Below, piece by piece: positions 20,301-29,424 of a stretch of 64,000 bases of DNA. Source of the stretch: Phlebotomus papatasi (taxonomy: Eukaryota; Arthropoda; Insecta; Diptera; Psychodidae); assembly GCF_024763615.1 (NCBI RefSeq), contig NC_077224.1, positions 62,692,712 to 62,756,711 on the forward strand, given 5' to 3'. A model generated the notes under the pieces. That model searched no databases. It had not been told where the DNA came from and was given only the letters and a program-made list of their open reading frames with translations. The position numbers and the translations under genes were made by a program. Position 1 is the first letter of the stretch, and each line of letters starts with the position of its first letter.

Positions 20301-21670
20301 AAAAGTCCACTTTAAATTCAGTTTTAAACTCAAAAGAAATTTATAAAATCTTTACACATCAGACCCAAATGAGTCTTGTAATTTTGATGAAGATGCCCTC
20401 AGTAGCACGAATTTCATATGAAACGCTTTTTATGGCTTTTTCTAAATTAAAAATATTTGTTGAAGAAAACAAAATTCAAATAATAAATTTTGATAAAACG
20501 AATTTGGATATAAAGCATTTGGAATATAATATTATTAGACGGATTATAAATTATATTTTTCGTGAATCCAAAATTGATCTCAATATGTATTTCCAGAAAA
20601 TTAAATATTTACAAGATCCAATCAAAATTCAGGATATCATTAAAACTTTTCATGAAAGTCCTCTTGCTGGACATCGGGGTATCAAGGGCACATATCTGAG
20701 GATCAAGCAATCATATTTTTTCAAAAATATGAGACGCATAATTTCAAGATATGTCCAACGGTGTGAGGCCTGCCAAAAAAATAAGATCCGGCGAAACACG
20801 CGAATGCAAATGGCTATTACATCGTCAAGCCCGTATCCGTTTTATAAAGTCAGTCTAGACATTGTAGGTCCACTATCGGAGACACAAAGTGGAAATAAAT
20901 ACATCTTGACCGTGTACGATGACCTTACGAAATATTTGGTCGCGGTACCCCTGAAAGATCAAAGTTCAGAAACGGTCGCGGAAGCTTTCGTAGATCGGTT
21001 TATTTGTCTGTATGGGGTCCCAATTCAGCTATGCAGCGATCAAGGTGGTTGTTTTGTTTCGGATATTTTTAAGAAATTGTGTCGTTTATTACAAATCACG
21101 AAGATTCAGGCTAGTAGTTGGCACCCTCAGACGAGTGGGGGAGTTGAGAGATCACACAGAGGTCTTGGAGAGTATCTGCGTATTTACACTAAGAATAATT
21201 CTCAAGACTGGGATACGTGGATCGCAAAGGCTGTTGCGGCCTACAATTCCTCTGTTCATGAGGCGCACAACTACACCCCACACGAATTAGTATTTGGGGA
21301 AAAGTTTGATATGAATTCTTTGATTTCTCAGGAAGGTGTACCAATTTATACTCCTGATGATTATATAACCAATTTAAGAAGGAAACTTTCGTATACTCAG
21401 AGACTCGCCTTGGAAATGATTGCCAAAAACAAGAAAAAGAGTAAAGAGTATTACGATTCTAACTTAAATCCGGTTTCATTTAAAATAGGAGATAAGGTAC
21501 TCATTATAAATAAGTCACTTCCGAGACAAGGAGAGTCCTCTAAACTGCTACCCAGACGTAAGGGACCATACGTGGTTACTAAAATAAACTCTCCCTTGAA
21601 TACTACAATCCGAATTGGCAATCGAGAAAAAGTTTTTCACAACAATTTGTTAACTAAATTCATAGAATAA
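17366..21670 (+). CDS. pol: Pol polyprotein: protease, reverse transcriptase, RNase H, integrase
   Basis: The frame is open from after the TGA at 17363 to TAA at 21668 and is reached by -1 frameshift from gag, giving about 1430 codons. Domains in order: a retropepsin with active site DTGA at 17525-17536 and partner motif GIIGRDLL near 17742; a K/E/N-rich linker (about 17860-18290); reverse transcriptase with VIDFRKLNE (19001), LPQGLCSAPGAF (19208) and catalytic YLDD (19298); RNase H with STDAS (about 19740), a later EKEALAIYYY and NADALSR; an HHCC zinc finger (H 20651, C 20762); an integrase core with D at 20858, D at 21038 and E at 21146, spaced as DD35E; and a GPYVV motif near the end. All key residues are present. 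The first ATG in frame (17585) lies after the protease active site, so it is not the natural start. Confidence 0.93.
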   Translation, partial: HGKLRGVGTLTSPVDPQSLEYVHHYLAGELDNTPIIDVFTSASPPNIPLKFLVDTGARRSFIKSSCLLPDTKIMSSNSVPVGGIVSGVLHTLGTSTLSLGFYSTRFLPIDCQIQIFPKCNHIYFDGIIGRDLLQELDASINLKYRHVIFNKLNILVPFTFDTLSHFKKIEMEDEKCDKKNHGIKKNELKTEMSKDTENREIENIDLISFKDNDIVVKEIMEIKVSNDNEPSSGSHENNGNALSTSLPNDANRHAKSTDFAIFKNDLSIDPFPQKQNEPSLSSSIDAKESFHYTHDSARARKEDDTVNNKNYAIRPKYTKQMVYALLDNVTPYLRATTHKLPSHSSTIIEVPILSDEEAVLCFAPELGHEVHIPDCLVYPRNHKAKILIRNVSDDEIEIPSFIPRTISLKNYDIYPVQDLIGNNSVNDEDRIEKIMKDVKINGSLSADHRDILRKIFKKYQNTFHLKGDLLSYTKSEEYEIRTMPGAGIVNEKPYRFPFHLRSEVKKQIQEMLDSDIIQPSYSPFNSPVLIVPKRPDSGGNPRYRIVIDFRKLNEITVPDTYPIGNIDDIFDSLGKSRWFSTLDLASGYFQMKIAESSRPKTAFSALGSHFEFKRLPQGLCSAPGAFSRMLRNVLGNLLDGICMSYLDDIIIYSETLEDHFLKIAKVLERLSDFNIKLHPEKCDFAKTDLIYLGFRISDKGLACDPAKVEAIVNYPAPKNVKEVRSFIGLASYYRRFIPQFSDLAYPITRLTKNDVPFEWTSLCDKNFKILKDKLCSYPVLQFPNFSEFFTLSTDASNHALGAVLSQNGHPICYASRILSPSEKNYSTIEKEALAIYYYCKYFRTYLLGRPFLIETDHKPLQWVYSIKDPCSRILRWRLALQEYQYKIVYKAGAKNSNADALSRIPQDNQENVNVVTRAQSKSAKISAVDSYPHFSSIRDIDIPKVLLEIKSENLKPNQSGNIFYFIPEDSCPDDYPNIEKSTLNSVLNSKEIYKIFTHQTQMSLVILMKMPSVARISYETLFMAFSKLKIFVEENKIQIINFDKTNLDIKHLEYNIIRRIINYIFRESKIDLNMYFQKIKYLQDPIKIQDIIKTFHESPLAGHRGIKGTYLRIKQSYFFKNMRRIISRYVQRCEACQKNKIRRNTRMQMAITSSSPYPFYKVSLDIVGPLSETQSGNKYILTVYDDLTKYLVAVPLKDQSSETVAEAFVDRFICLYGVPIQLCSDQGGCFVSDIFKKLCRLLQITKIQASSWHPQTSGGVERSHRGLGEYLRIYTKNNSQDWDTWIAKAVAAYNSSVHEAHNYTPHELVFGEKFDMNSLISQEGVPIYTPDDYITNLRRKLSYTQRLALEMIAKNKKKSKEYYDSNLNPVSFKIGDKVLIINKSLPRQGESSKLLPRRKGPYVVTKINSPLNTTIRIGNREKVFHNNLLTKFIE
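17369..17414 (+). promoter_or_regulatory. -1 ribosomal frameshift signal between gag and pol
   Basis: The heptamer GGGAAAC at 17369-17375 is in the gag frame as G GGA AAC, the X XXY YYZ pattern for simultaneous -1 slippage. It lies in the only window where both frames are open: a pol-frame TGA at 17363-17365 lies upstream and the gag TAA at 17394 downstream. After a short spacer, GAGGGGTCG (17379-17387) can pair with CGACCCTC (17407-17414) with one bulged G, giving a stem with a 19-nt loop. Another possible pairing, AGGGG with CCCCT, could form a pseudoknot or alternative fold. Site, phase, spacing and structure all fit a gag-pol switch. Confidence 0.85.
17860..18290 (+). other. Charged low-complexity linker inside pol between protease and reverse transcriptase
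   Basis: About 140 residues rich in K, E, D, N and S (for example KKNHGIKKNELKTEMSK) without a recognised fold follow the protease. Next is a more ordered stretch of about 120 residues with EVPILSDEEAVLCFAPEL before the reverse transcriptase. The whole Pol is longer than the roughly 1000-1100 residues I recall for gypsy-type Pol, and this insert explains much of the excess. Confidence 0.5.
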
Positions 21671-21753
21671 TTTTCCTTTAAATGTTTAAATTGATTTCAT
21701 TGCTGAAATCTATTTCTTTTATTTTATCCGATATTAAATTATTTTTGCGGTAG

Positions 21754-21760
21754 TTGCAGG
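21754..21760 (+). promoter_or_regulatory. Candidate splice acceptor for the env mRNA
   Basis: A pyrimidine-rich run (TATTTCTTTTATTTTATCC, about 21709-21727) is followed by TTTTTGCGGTAG/TTGCAG/G. These two AG sites at 21752-21753 and 21758-21759 are six bases apart, so either gives the same phase. They are the only AGs between the end of pol and the env frame, whose first ATG is 60 nt further on. Insect errantiviruses make env from a spliced RNA. The donor was not identified. Confidence 0.6.
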
Positions 21761-23645
21761 ATTGTTTATACTCCTTGCGGTCGGTACGGGAGCTCACGGA
21801 AATACGACAGACAAAATCATGATCACTCAGCTACAGGATTCAGGAAATTTTTACGTTCAGGAATTAGGAGAGACTTGTCTTACTGAAGGACACTGGACAA
21901 TCATCGCCACCGTACATTTTCCGGATTTAGAACTTAATATAAACAGTTTAGAAAGAAATACCGTCAGGGTTGTAAATGCATGTGTTCAGCTGCATAATGA
22001 TACTAAAGATTGTAACAATTTTAAGGCAAGAATTAACACCAGGATAGGTCAAATTAAGGAAGCTTTTGGAATTCTTGATCATCTTCTAACTCCTCGTAGG
22101 CAAAAGCGTGGCTTAATGAATTTAATAGGTCACGGTACCAAGCTTCTCTTTGGTACCGCAACCGAAGAAGATGTTGAAGAGATGAGATTCAAATTAGATA
22201 TTGTCCATAAAGAAAATATGCGAATGGGTGATCTTGTAAATACTCAGACAAGCCTCATTTCTTCCACTCTTACGGAACTAAATAATACGAGAGAAGGACT
22301 TTCAAAATTAGCTCTAAAATTGTACATACTTTCGCAAAGAGTGAAGCAGATAGATACAAAAATATCGATTTTGGAACTTTTTAGCGATGCAGAAATTGAG
22401 TTTCAACTGGAATCCGAAAACATTGAACATGAATTAAACAATTTGTTACAAATAATTACTACAGCCACTTATGGGAAATGTCATCCTCTTTTGTTGTCCC
22501 CGACAAAATTAGAGAGAGCGATTCAAGAAGTAACGTTTCGACTTCCGGAACATCTTAAGTTACCTCCTTTATCAGTGTCACAGTTTTATAATGTGGCAAA
22601 ATTAATTATAATTTCTAATAAAACTCAAATCACAGCTTTGGTAAACATCCCTTTGTGCGAAAACAAGGAATTTCGACTTCATAAAATCCTTGCTTTACCT
22701 TTTCGTGAAGAAAATCGTAGTCATATCGCCAAATTACAATACAAATATATTGCGATTGATACTCTTCAGGAACAATATACTCTCTTTTCGGATATTCAGT
22801 ATCAAAAATGTACTAAAGTTAATAGTCTCTATATCTGTAACGCACATATACTCTTTTCGTCAATAGTTGCATCTTGCGAAGTATCAATCTTGAAAAATAA
22901 ATCTGATTACTGTGTCTTGACAAATTACGAATTTGACCATAGTATTTGGATTTATTTAAAACGTAACACATATCTGTATATTGTTCAAGAGCCAACAAAA
23001 ATTCAAATAATTTGCAGGATGGATAGAAATCCTGTATATCGTACAATAGAGAGAAAAGGTGTAGTTGAACTGAGAACAGGTTGTTATTTAAATGATAAAG
23101 GCATTCAGCTTCATGCAGCTCCGAAAATTACTCTTTCTTCAACGCCATATATCTTTCACAAAAATTTAAAATTTAGTCAAATTTCTTTTAAAGAATATTT
23201 TATGAATAATACTCCTGTAACTCTGACCTCGAATACAAATTCGGAACACTTGCAAATTTTAATAAAACGAACTAACGAATTTAAAAATAAAATTGAAGAA
23301 GTTCAGGAAACATTTTCGGATTTTGATGGACTTGAAGATAACAATAACATATTAATTCCATCCCTTACAGTACCATCTGTACTTGTGATAATTTTAATTG
23401 TTTATTTCTTATATAAATTTTTCAAAAAATCTGTTCCGAAAACCGAGTCTAATACGGTATTACAGTCTCAGTCTTCTAATGTGCAAGTAACGCCACAGAT
23501 TGCCCTATTACCGAGCCAAAGTGTAGTAATAACTGAGCCATCGATTTCGCAACCACCTGATACACCTGTAAATGATTCATCTAACGCAGTTGTAGATCCA
23601 TCTCTCCGTCAACAAGTACCAAGAATAAATTATGTCACACTATAG
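21760..23645 (+). CDS. env: Envelope fusion glycoprotein of the errantivirus-type element
   Basis: The frame is open from after the TAA at 21735 to TAG at 23643, about 628 codons from the acceptor. A hydrophobic signal-like stretch (GLFILLAVGTGAHG) lies at the very start and has no ATG before 21819, so the initiation codon probably comes from a spliced leader exon. Counting from 21762, a basic furin-type site RRQKRG is at residues 112-117, followed by a glycine-rich hydrophobic segment suited to a fusion peptide. This gives a short first subunit and a large second one, as in baculovirus F-like insect Env proteins. Heptad-like helices follow (about 140-220), then a C-terminal membrane anchor (VPSVLVIILIVYFLYKFF, about 537-555) and a cytoplasmic tail of about 70 polar residues. 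No frame breaks were seen. Function in entry is inferred from family features only. Confidence 0.88.
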
Positions 23646-23817
23646 AAAATTATATATTTCCATAGAAAAGCTACTTTTGGTAAACCAATTACTTTTATAT
23701 GATTTAAAAAAAGATTTTTTTAATTCATTTTATATTATTTTTGTATCATTTATTAGGGATCTATTCATTTTATGGGTAAAAATTAAAAAAAAAAGAAAAA
23801 AAAAATTAGAAAAATAG
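23632..23817 (+). CDS. Short AT-rich open frame overlapping the end of env (doubtful gene)
   Basis: A frame of 61 codons starts at an ATG 14 nt before the env stop. It encodes one hydrophobic stretch (SFYIIFVSFIRDLFILWV) and a very basic tail KKKRKKKLEK. Position and overlap would suit an accessory product made by reinitiation. However, the sequence is so A/T-rich that chance is a good explanation, and I know no family match. Confidence 0.15.
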   Translation: MSHYRKLYISIEKLLLVNQLLLYDLKKDFFNSFYIIFVSFIRDLFILWVKIKKKRKKKLEK

Positions 23818-23935
23818 AAAAAGAAAAAAAAAGTTAAGGAATAATCTACTTCAAAAAGGGGAAAGAAAAAGTATTGAAAAAATTAAAAAAAAAAATAAAT
23901 TAATTAAAATAAAATAATAAGTAGATATCATTAAA
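23770..23935 (+). repeat. A-rich 3' untranslated tract of the retroelement
   Basis: Long runs of A with few other bases fill the sequence between env and the 3' LTR. It is part of the element because it lies inside the LTRs. Replication slippage or an RNA-binding role is possible; no direct evidence. Confidence 0.6.
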
Positions 23936-24124
23936 CAATGTCAAAAGAAATCTATAATACAATCAATTATAATTTTTAGATAAATAAGGGTTAATTATGA
24001 ATGACTATAAACAGGAATTTTTAATATTGATTTGGGTAAATTTAACTTCAATTTATAAAGCCAATGTATTTGTATTGTAAAATTTGTAAGACTAACCAAC
24101 TTTTGTATTGTATTCCATCGCACC

Positions 24125-24175
24125 CACTACACTACGATTTCCATTCGATTCCATCTACTACGATACGATTTCCAT
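24125..24175 (+). repeat. Short direct repeats ACGATTTCCAT near the 3' LTR
   Basis: ACGATTTCCATTCGATTCCA is followed by CTACTACGATACGATTTCCA. The core ACGATTTCCAT occurs twice with a partial third copy. The position 60-110 bp upstream of the 3' LTR is where some gypsy-group elements hold cis-acting repeats; a role here is inference. Confidence 0.4.
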
Positions 24176-24224
24176 TTTTTTTTCCACAACTTTAACATTT
24201 GTTTCCTTCGGAAACTCCCTATAT

Positions 24225-24235
24225 GGGGAGGAAAA
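24225..24235 (+). other. Polypurine tract for plus-strand priming
   Basis: GGGGAGGAAAA, eleven purines, ends exactly at the base before the TG of the 3' LTR. This is the required position for priming plus-strand DNA in LTR elements. Confidence 0.85.
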
Positions 24236-24397
24236 TGTTGCAAACCCCTTGCAACTTTCTTCCCATATTCCAGTCCCACCTTCTTCCCACTCCATTCCTT
24301 ACTCCAATTTCCCTCATTCACTAATTTAATATATTGACAATTGAATAAAAATTTAGTCTTGCACAACCAGCCGCATCATTCACTTCGTTGGGCTACA
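24236..24397 (+). repeat. 3' LTR (162 bp)
   Basis: It is identical along its whole length to 15474-15635 when compared by eye. The AATAAA at its centre is a plausible polyadenylation signal for element transcripts and possibly for premature TMTC3 transcripts. It ends in CTACA, followed by the right ATTA duplication. Confidence 0.92.
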
Positions 24398-24401
24398 ATT
24401 A

Positions 24402-25117
24402 TTGAATAGCATTTTCAATTAATAGATAAAGAGAATTTTAGCCCGGGGTCAGTGTTTGCAGAGAAACCGAGTAATTAAGCGATTTCGACTAGTGATTTAT
24501 TCTCAAGTTAACAATTCTATAGGTATGGGAGGTAGACCCCAAAATGACGTCAATTTGAATATTTAATGTTAACACATCATTTAGCACGGGCTCAAACAAT
24601 TTGCAATTTAGTTCCCTGTGAAATGGCTCAGGGAATGCAATTGCAAATCGTGTCGAGAATCTCTCTCCATTTGGTAAATGCGACAGCGACATACTATAGG
24701 TACATGGTGGGTGTATTTTGTTAGATAAATAAATAAAACAATTTATACCCGACAATTCAATTGAGTCATAAAACACTTGGATAATTCAATTACCACCCCA
24801 TCTACTACCCTCGCTATGTACCACTCAATTGTAAGTCCAATGTCGATCTTCCTTCAATAGAACTATCGGAAAGATAGAAATAGCCACTAATAAACATGTT
24901 TTAGCTTGGGTGAGTTGTGATCCAAAAGTAGGAAATCCGGTGTGTATACAGATTGAATACAGACACGAATTTCATTTCTGAAAATTCTAGATCTAGATTT
25001 AAAAGTTACAGCTGATATGTGACAGCATAAATAAAATTTGATCAGCATAAAGGTAAACCGTGAATTGCAAATACCTAAAAATAGGGACGTGGTTCTTGAC
25101 AAAGGGAAATAAGAAGG
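24402..25117. other. Intron sequence, nothing recognised
   Basis: Ordinary intron sequence between the retroelement and the next MITE. Minus-strand frames at 24489-24776 and 24887-25183 have no recognisable similarity and no splice or start context. Confidence 0.4.
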
Positions 25118-26175
25118 TACACTGAGAAAAAAAAGAGGGTGCACTTTAACACTTTTTAGATGTAAAAATACAGTGGGTATCAATAGTTTGTTGCCTAATG
25201 CATGTTTGAGAAGTCAAGTGAAAAAAAATTATAGAAAAAATTACTTTTATAAATTTTGCTTTTTGCAGATGAGTTCCCTGTAATCCGTAGATATTATTTA
25301 TATTTTTCAAAAAAATAATTAATTTTATTTCATATCAAAAATAATTGTTTTCCAAAAGTTGGTCATTTTTGAAAAATCAAAAGTTTGTTGCCTAATTTAA
25401 AAAACTAATTTGAAATGATCAAAACATGCAACCAACTTAATGTAAACCGGTTACATTTTGGGTTTATGTCATTTGAGAGGCAAATGGTGGGTTTGTACAT
25501 TTTTAAATTTGTCAAAATGGTAAATATATGTATATAAAAGTGATTATAGAAAACAAGAAATAATCTGTTTTTTGATAATCTATAATTTAGGTTAAAAATG
25601 GCTAGTAAGAAGGAGTTAAAAGGTGGGAAATCGTCCAGAGATACTGCCGAAATAAATCTGCGTCGTTAATTGCCAAATTTAATAGAAAATTACGAAAGGT
25701 TAGACATAAAATATTCAAATATTATATTAATGAGGTACGAGTACATCTGAAAAACGCTACTGGCAGACCTAGGGTATCGACTCAGAGTGGTGATAACAGC
25801 ATTGTAAGTATCTCTGATAGTGACCCAATGATGTCTGCTTCATAAATTAAAAGACAGTTGGTTACTGAAGGTACACAGGTCCCTACAGTTACAAAAACCA
25901 GCACATTTTGAAAGAAAATGGTAAGAATGTTTGGGTGGCTCTCAATATTCCATTGGTTAGCTAGTTTAATCTGGATAAAATATTGTAGTTTTACTTGTTT
26001 AACATGTTTCAAGTAAATTAAAAATGTAAAAATGTAATTTTTTCTATCATTTTTTGCACCTGGTTTCCCGAACATACTTGAGGCAACAAACTTTTGACAC
26101 CCACTGTATATCAACATTTTATAATATTAATTTTACACCTTTTTAGGGGTAAAATTAACATGAAAAATGGTAACT
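25118..26175. mobile_element. TACACTGAGAAAA-type MITE interrupted by a Tc1 relic
   Basis: It begins TACACTGAGAAAAAAAAGAG, runs to ATGTAAAAATA at 25170, is interrupted, and resumes at 26107 with TATCAACATTTTATAATA and TTTTACACCTTTTTAGGGGT. The same order without an interruption is at 58888-59141 (TGTGTAAAAATATATCAACA). The right end is not clear; similarity fades near 26175. Confidence 0.65.
25171..26106 (+). mobile_element. Tc1/mariner-type transposon relic with decayed transposase
   Basis: The ends are CAGTGGGTATCAATAGTTTG and CAAACTTTTGACACCCACTG, imperfect inverted repeats flanked by TA (25169-25170, 26107-26108). Interior pieces read like the N-terminal DNA-binding part of a Tc1 transposase: MASKKELKGG from 25597, then in another frame NATGRPRVSTQSGDNSIVS and later IKRQLVTEGTQVPTV, with stops and frameshifts between. 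The catalytic domain is deleted, leaving 936 bp. It is a dead, internally deleted copy. Confidence 0.75.
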
Positions 26176-26179
26176 TTTC

Positions 26180-29100
26180 TGCTGAGATCTTTATAAGGTC
26201 TTCAAAACACGAAACCTGGCTTTTAAATATATTTAATATTTAACATAAAAATTAATATTGGCTCAAAAGTAGATATGACGCTTATTGACAGTTATTTACT
26301 CTGAATCAGACATTATTAACTGGACCACAACATTGCACAAAGCTGTGATTTTTTAAAGAATCACTGGTACTATGCTATATTAAGGATTCGTAAACATAGT
26401 GATTTTTTTCTATTTTATTTAAAACCACTTCACAACTTGTCATTTATTTTATTTGCCCTAAAAATATCGAGAAAATTGTCTCAACATTGTGAGATTTATT
26501 GTGTGCAATTTTATCTCAATAGCTCTTCGGAGCTTTGAATTCGTTGTCACAGTGCAGTGGTTTGCACTTGCGATACAATTGAAAGTATTGCAGTATTTAT
26601 TATATAAAGCTGTTATATAAATTATAAACAAACATTTTTTTAACACAAAATGATTTAGTACATTTCCATAAAATTAAACTAACTTAATTAATTTTTGTTG
26701 TATATTGAATTAGTTATGTTACGTCTCAATGAAGTGAATAAATTTTATGATTAAAGTATTAAAAGAATATAATTAAAAAAAACAATTAATATAAATAATA
26801 AAAAAATATATATTTGTATAATTTCCCATATTATTTGAATAAAAATGATATACAGTTTTTGATGCCTTACCAAAATTAACTGGAAAAATTTTGATTACAG
26901 ATCCAAACACAACAGTATCTTTATTACAATTTAATGAGACTGACATTTAAATCCCATTTTCATACCATATGTGTGCAAATGACTCCAATTTTATTTAGTT
27001 TTTATACAGTGCTGATTGAAAGAAAAACTAGAAGAAGAGAAAAATAAACCGACTGTACTTCCTACTAAAAGTTTTCCTACAGTCAAAATTTCTTTCTTCA
27101 TTTCTCATGAGCATTAATGTGTTTACATTAAAGGAACTGTACCGAAAATTATGAACACAGTCATTTAATAACATGAAAATACTTGCAAAGATACTTGTCT
27201 TTTCGCAGAGTAGAAGGTGGAGTTGTATGTAAAGCATACTAAACCCTTTTCACGATTCTTTTTAAGAAAAAACCTTGAAGCTCTAGCAGTAAAAATAGTA
27301 TCCCAGATTACATAAATATTAATGTTTGTTTCACTCTTGGATTCACGTAGAACGTAGCTAATATAAAGAATTAGTTAAAAAACCAGGATATTAATCATTT
27401 CTTCTGAGATAAAGAATTTTATGTCAGTGGTAACAAAATCCCCCCCTCCTATTTGGCAGAATAATGTCAAGCGAGATCAGTTATATGATCTCAAAATTTA
27501 TTTTGAAATTATAACATAATTTTGCATAATTTTCTTTTCTAATTTTAGGATACTCATAATCAATAAATTAAATTGACCTACATAAACTCACATACACATT
27601 TTGATTTTTTTATTAGAAATAAATAATATATACTTTTGCAAGAATTAGATTGACTAGTTCTAAATTTCAAGTCAGATATTTCTTGAATAAAGGATGTATT
27701 CAGAAATTTATGTTGAAGTACCGTGATTACGGGTGACTTTTACACCATCCTGTTCGTAAGCTTTTCTTTACTTTTAGAACTGAAGGATGGTCTTTACCAT
27801 TCCAATCTACCATGTCTGATCAAGTCAAGTAGAAAAATTGAGAACGTCAATACCGATATAAGTTTTCGAACTTGGTTATCTCCTTGGTTAAGATATCGTC
27901 AACTAGGATGGTTAACTCAAGGTTGATAAAAAAAATCCACAACCTCAAAATTGTTGTTCATCATCGTGCCTTGTTTGGCAATGTGTATAGCTGATGCTCG
28001 AATTAGTCACAATAGATTTGAATTTCGATAACCCGAAATTCGAAACCGGTTTTCGAGTGTTTTCACTTGGGAAAACCTATGGCTGTTATCAAACATCAAG
28101 CAGAGTAATCGGCTCAATATCCAATGAAAAGATAGTTTGACTTCTTGCGATATTTGTGCCAGTTGGTACAAGTGAGTTCTCTTTAGAATTTCGAAGTACG
28201 GTAACTTCTCACTTATCTGTGTTCTTGGTTCTGAAATGTTTCTAGAATCATAGGTTTATCAAGACGTATTGCAATTCAAAGTTTTTTATCTATGTACGTA
28301 CATACTCGTACTAAATTCACATTCACTTATTCTTTGTTAATTCCACAATAAAAATCCACGTTAAGGAAAGAACCATAACTTAACTGAGAAAAACCATACT
28401 GTAAATTTGAGTACATTTGGTTTATTCGAAAAGCTTACTCGAAAGTGAAAAATGTCCATAAACATTTCTTAAATTTTATTAACATCCGGATAAAAGAGTG
28501 TAATTCCCCATAGAGTCATCGCGCAAGTTCTTTAACAACTTCTTTTAGTGTGGTTAGTACTTAATAGAACTTGAGTAAAATTTACACAAACTTTAAATTG
28601 AAATTTTCGAACATAAACGATATTTTGTTCAAAAAAGAATAACCTATTACTTGTCTTTTGACTGAGTGAGATACTTTGGAAATAGCTAATGCTATTCGTG
28701 ACACTAAATTTATAAATTATTCACTAATCTCTGTATGAATATGTATCATGATATTTTGAAACAACAATGGTTTACTTTATGGTTATAGAGATGGAAATTG
28801 AATCTTAAAATCTAAATTCTAAGCTTGTGAAAATAATCTTTTATACAGACATTATTTCAGAGTGTGTAGATCATTATAATAAAACGAGTGAGTTGACGTA
28901 AGTTATGTGCTTTAGAGAAATGGTAGAAAATGAGCTTCAACGTTTTCCAAGAGTTCAACAAAAATTGTAGTGAATAGAGAACAACAAAACTGGTGGAGAA
29001 AAAGGAAACACCATGAATGAAAATAGTTGAAATCCTTTGTATTTCGTAGATCCGGGGCGGCTAACTTCCGTTTTTATTATGTGCACAATACCCCCTTTAC

Positions 29101-29424
29101 TTTTCAATCGTATGTGGGGAACATGTGCGGGCGCCAATTACGTCTTTCCAAAGGTTCTCCTTTCCCTTGGCCTCCCCAAAGTACCGCCAAAGCTCTCAAC
29201 ATTTTTAATGAATTTTCCTTCACAATGAGAAGACTCATACATAGAAAGATAGGGCGAAAATCCACTCTTATTAATTTAAAATGCATTTGATGGTAAATGG
29301 TAGCGAGAAAAAAGGGACGTTCTGTGTATACGCGAAGGTGAAAACCATCTGTTAGCGAAAAAGTCGCTTTCTCTGTCTGCAATATAATTATAAAAGCATT
29401 TTTCCTCTACTTTCTAATTTGCAG
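26180..29424. other. Intron sequence, nothing recognised
   Basis: 3.2 kb of AT-rich intron. Small frames on both strands around 27723-27926 and 28955-29382 overlap each other and lack support. A moderately GC-richer block at about 29030-29380 just before the exon could be conserved non-coding sequence. Confidence 0.4.

Larger units (their letters stand above)
15474..24397 (+). mobile_element. Complete errantivirus-type Ty3/gypsy endogenous retrovirus
   Basis: This 8924-bp unit has 162-bp LTRs that are identical by eye, with TG...CA ends and a 4-bp duplication ATTA at 15470-15473 and 24398-24401. The order is LTR, primer site, gag, pol (protease, reverse transcriptase, RNase H, DD35E integrase), env, A-rich 3' region, polypurine tract, LTR. 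All three frames are open. An env with a furin-type site and a membrane anchor marks it as retrovirus-like, as in insect errantiviruses. Identical LTRs imply recent insertion. Points that differ from the gypsy group as I know it are the very short TG/CA LTRs, the tRNA-Val-like primer site and a long charged linker in pol. Whether it moves or makes particles cannot be seen from sequence. Confidence 0.93.
11744..29424 (+). other. TMTC3 intron of 17.7 kb carrying the complete retrovirus-like element
   Basis: The intron has donor GTAAGA at 11744 and acceptor CTAATTTGCAG ending at 29424, in phase 0. It holds two related MITEs, an 8.9-kb errantivirus-type element in the same transcriptional direction, and a Tc1 relic inside a MITE. 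The pieces 14060-15469, 24402-25117 and 26180-29424 show no gene, exon or clear repeat. Because the retroelement is in sense, its polyadenylation signal and splice acceptor could affect TMTC3 transcripts; that is an inference. Confidence 0.85.

Noticed and set aside
17585..21670. ATG at 17585 as the start of pol
   Set aside because: It lies after the protease active site DTGA at 17525-17536; the frame is open back to 17366 and is entered by frameshift.
21762..23645. TTG at 21762 as the env start codon
   Set aside because: No context for a non-ATG start; a splice acceptor sits immediately upstream and the upstream hydrophobic codons continue in frame.
25782..26117. 111-codon minus-strand frame
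   Set aside because: It is antisense to the Tc1 relic and crosses its terminal repeat.
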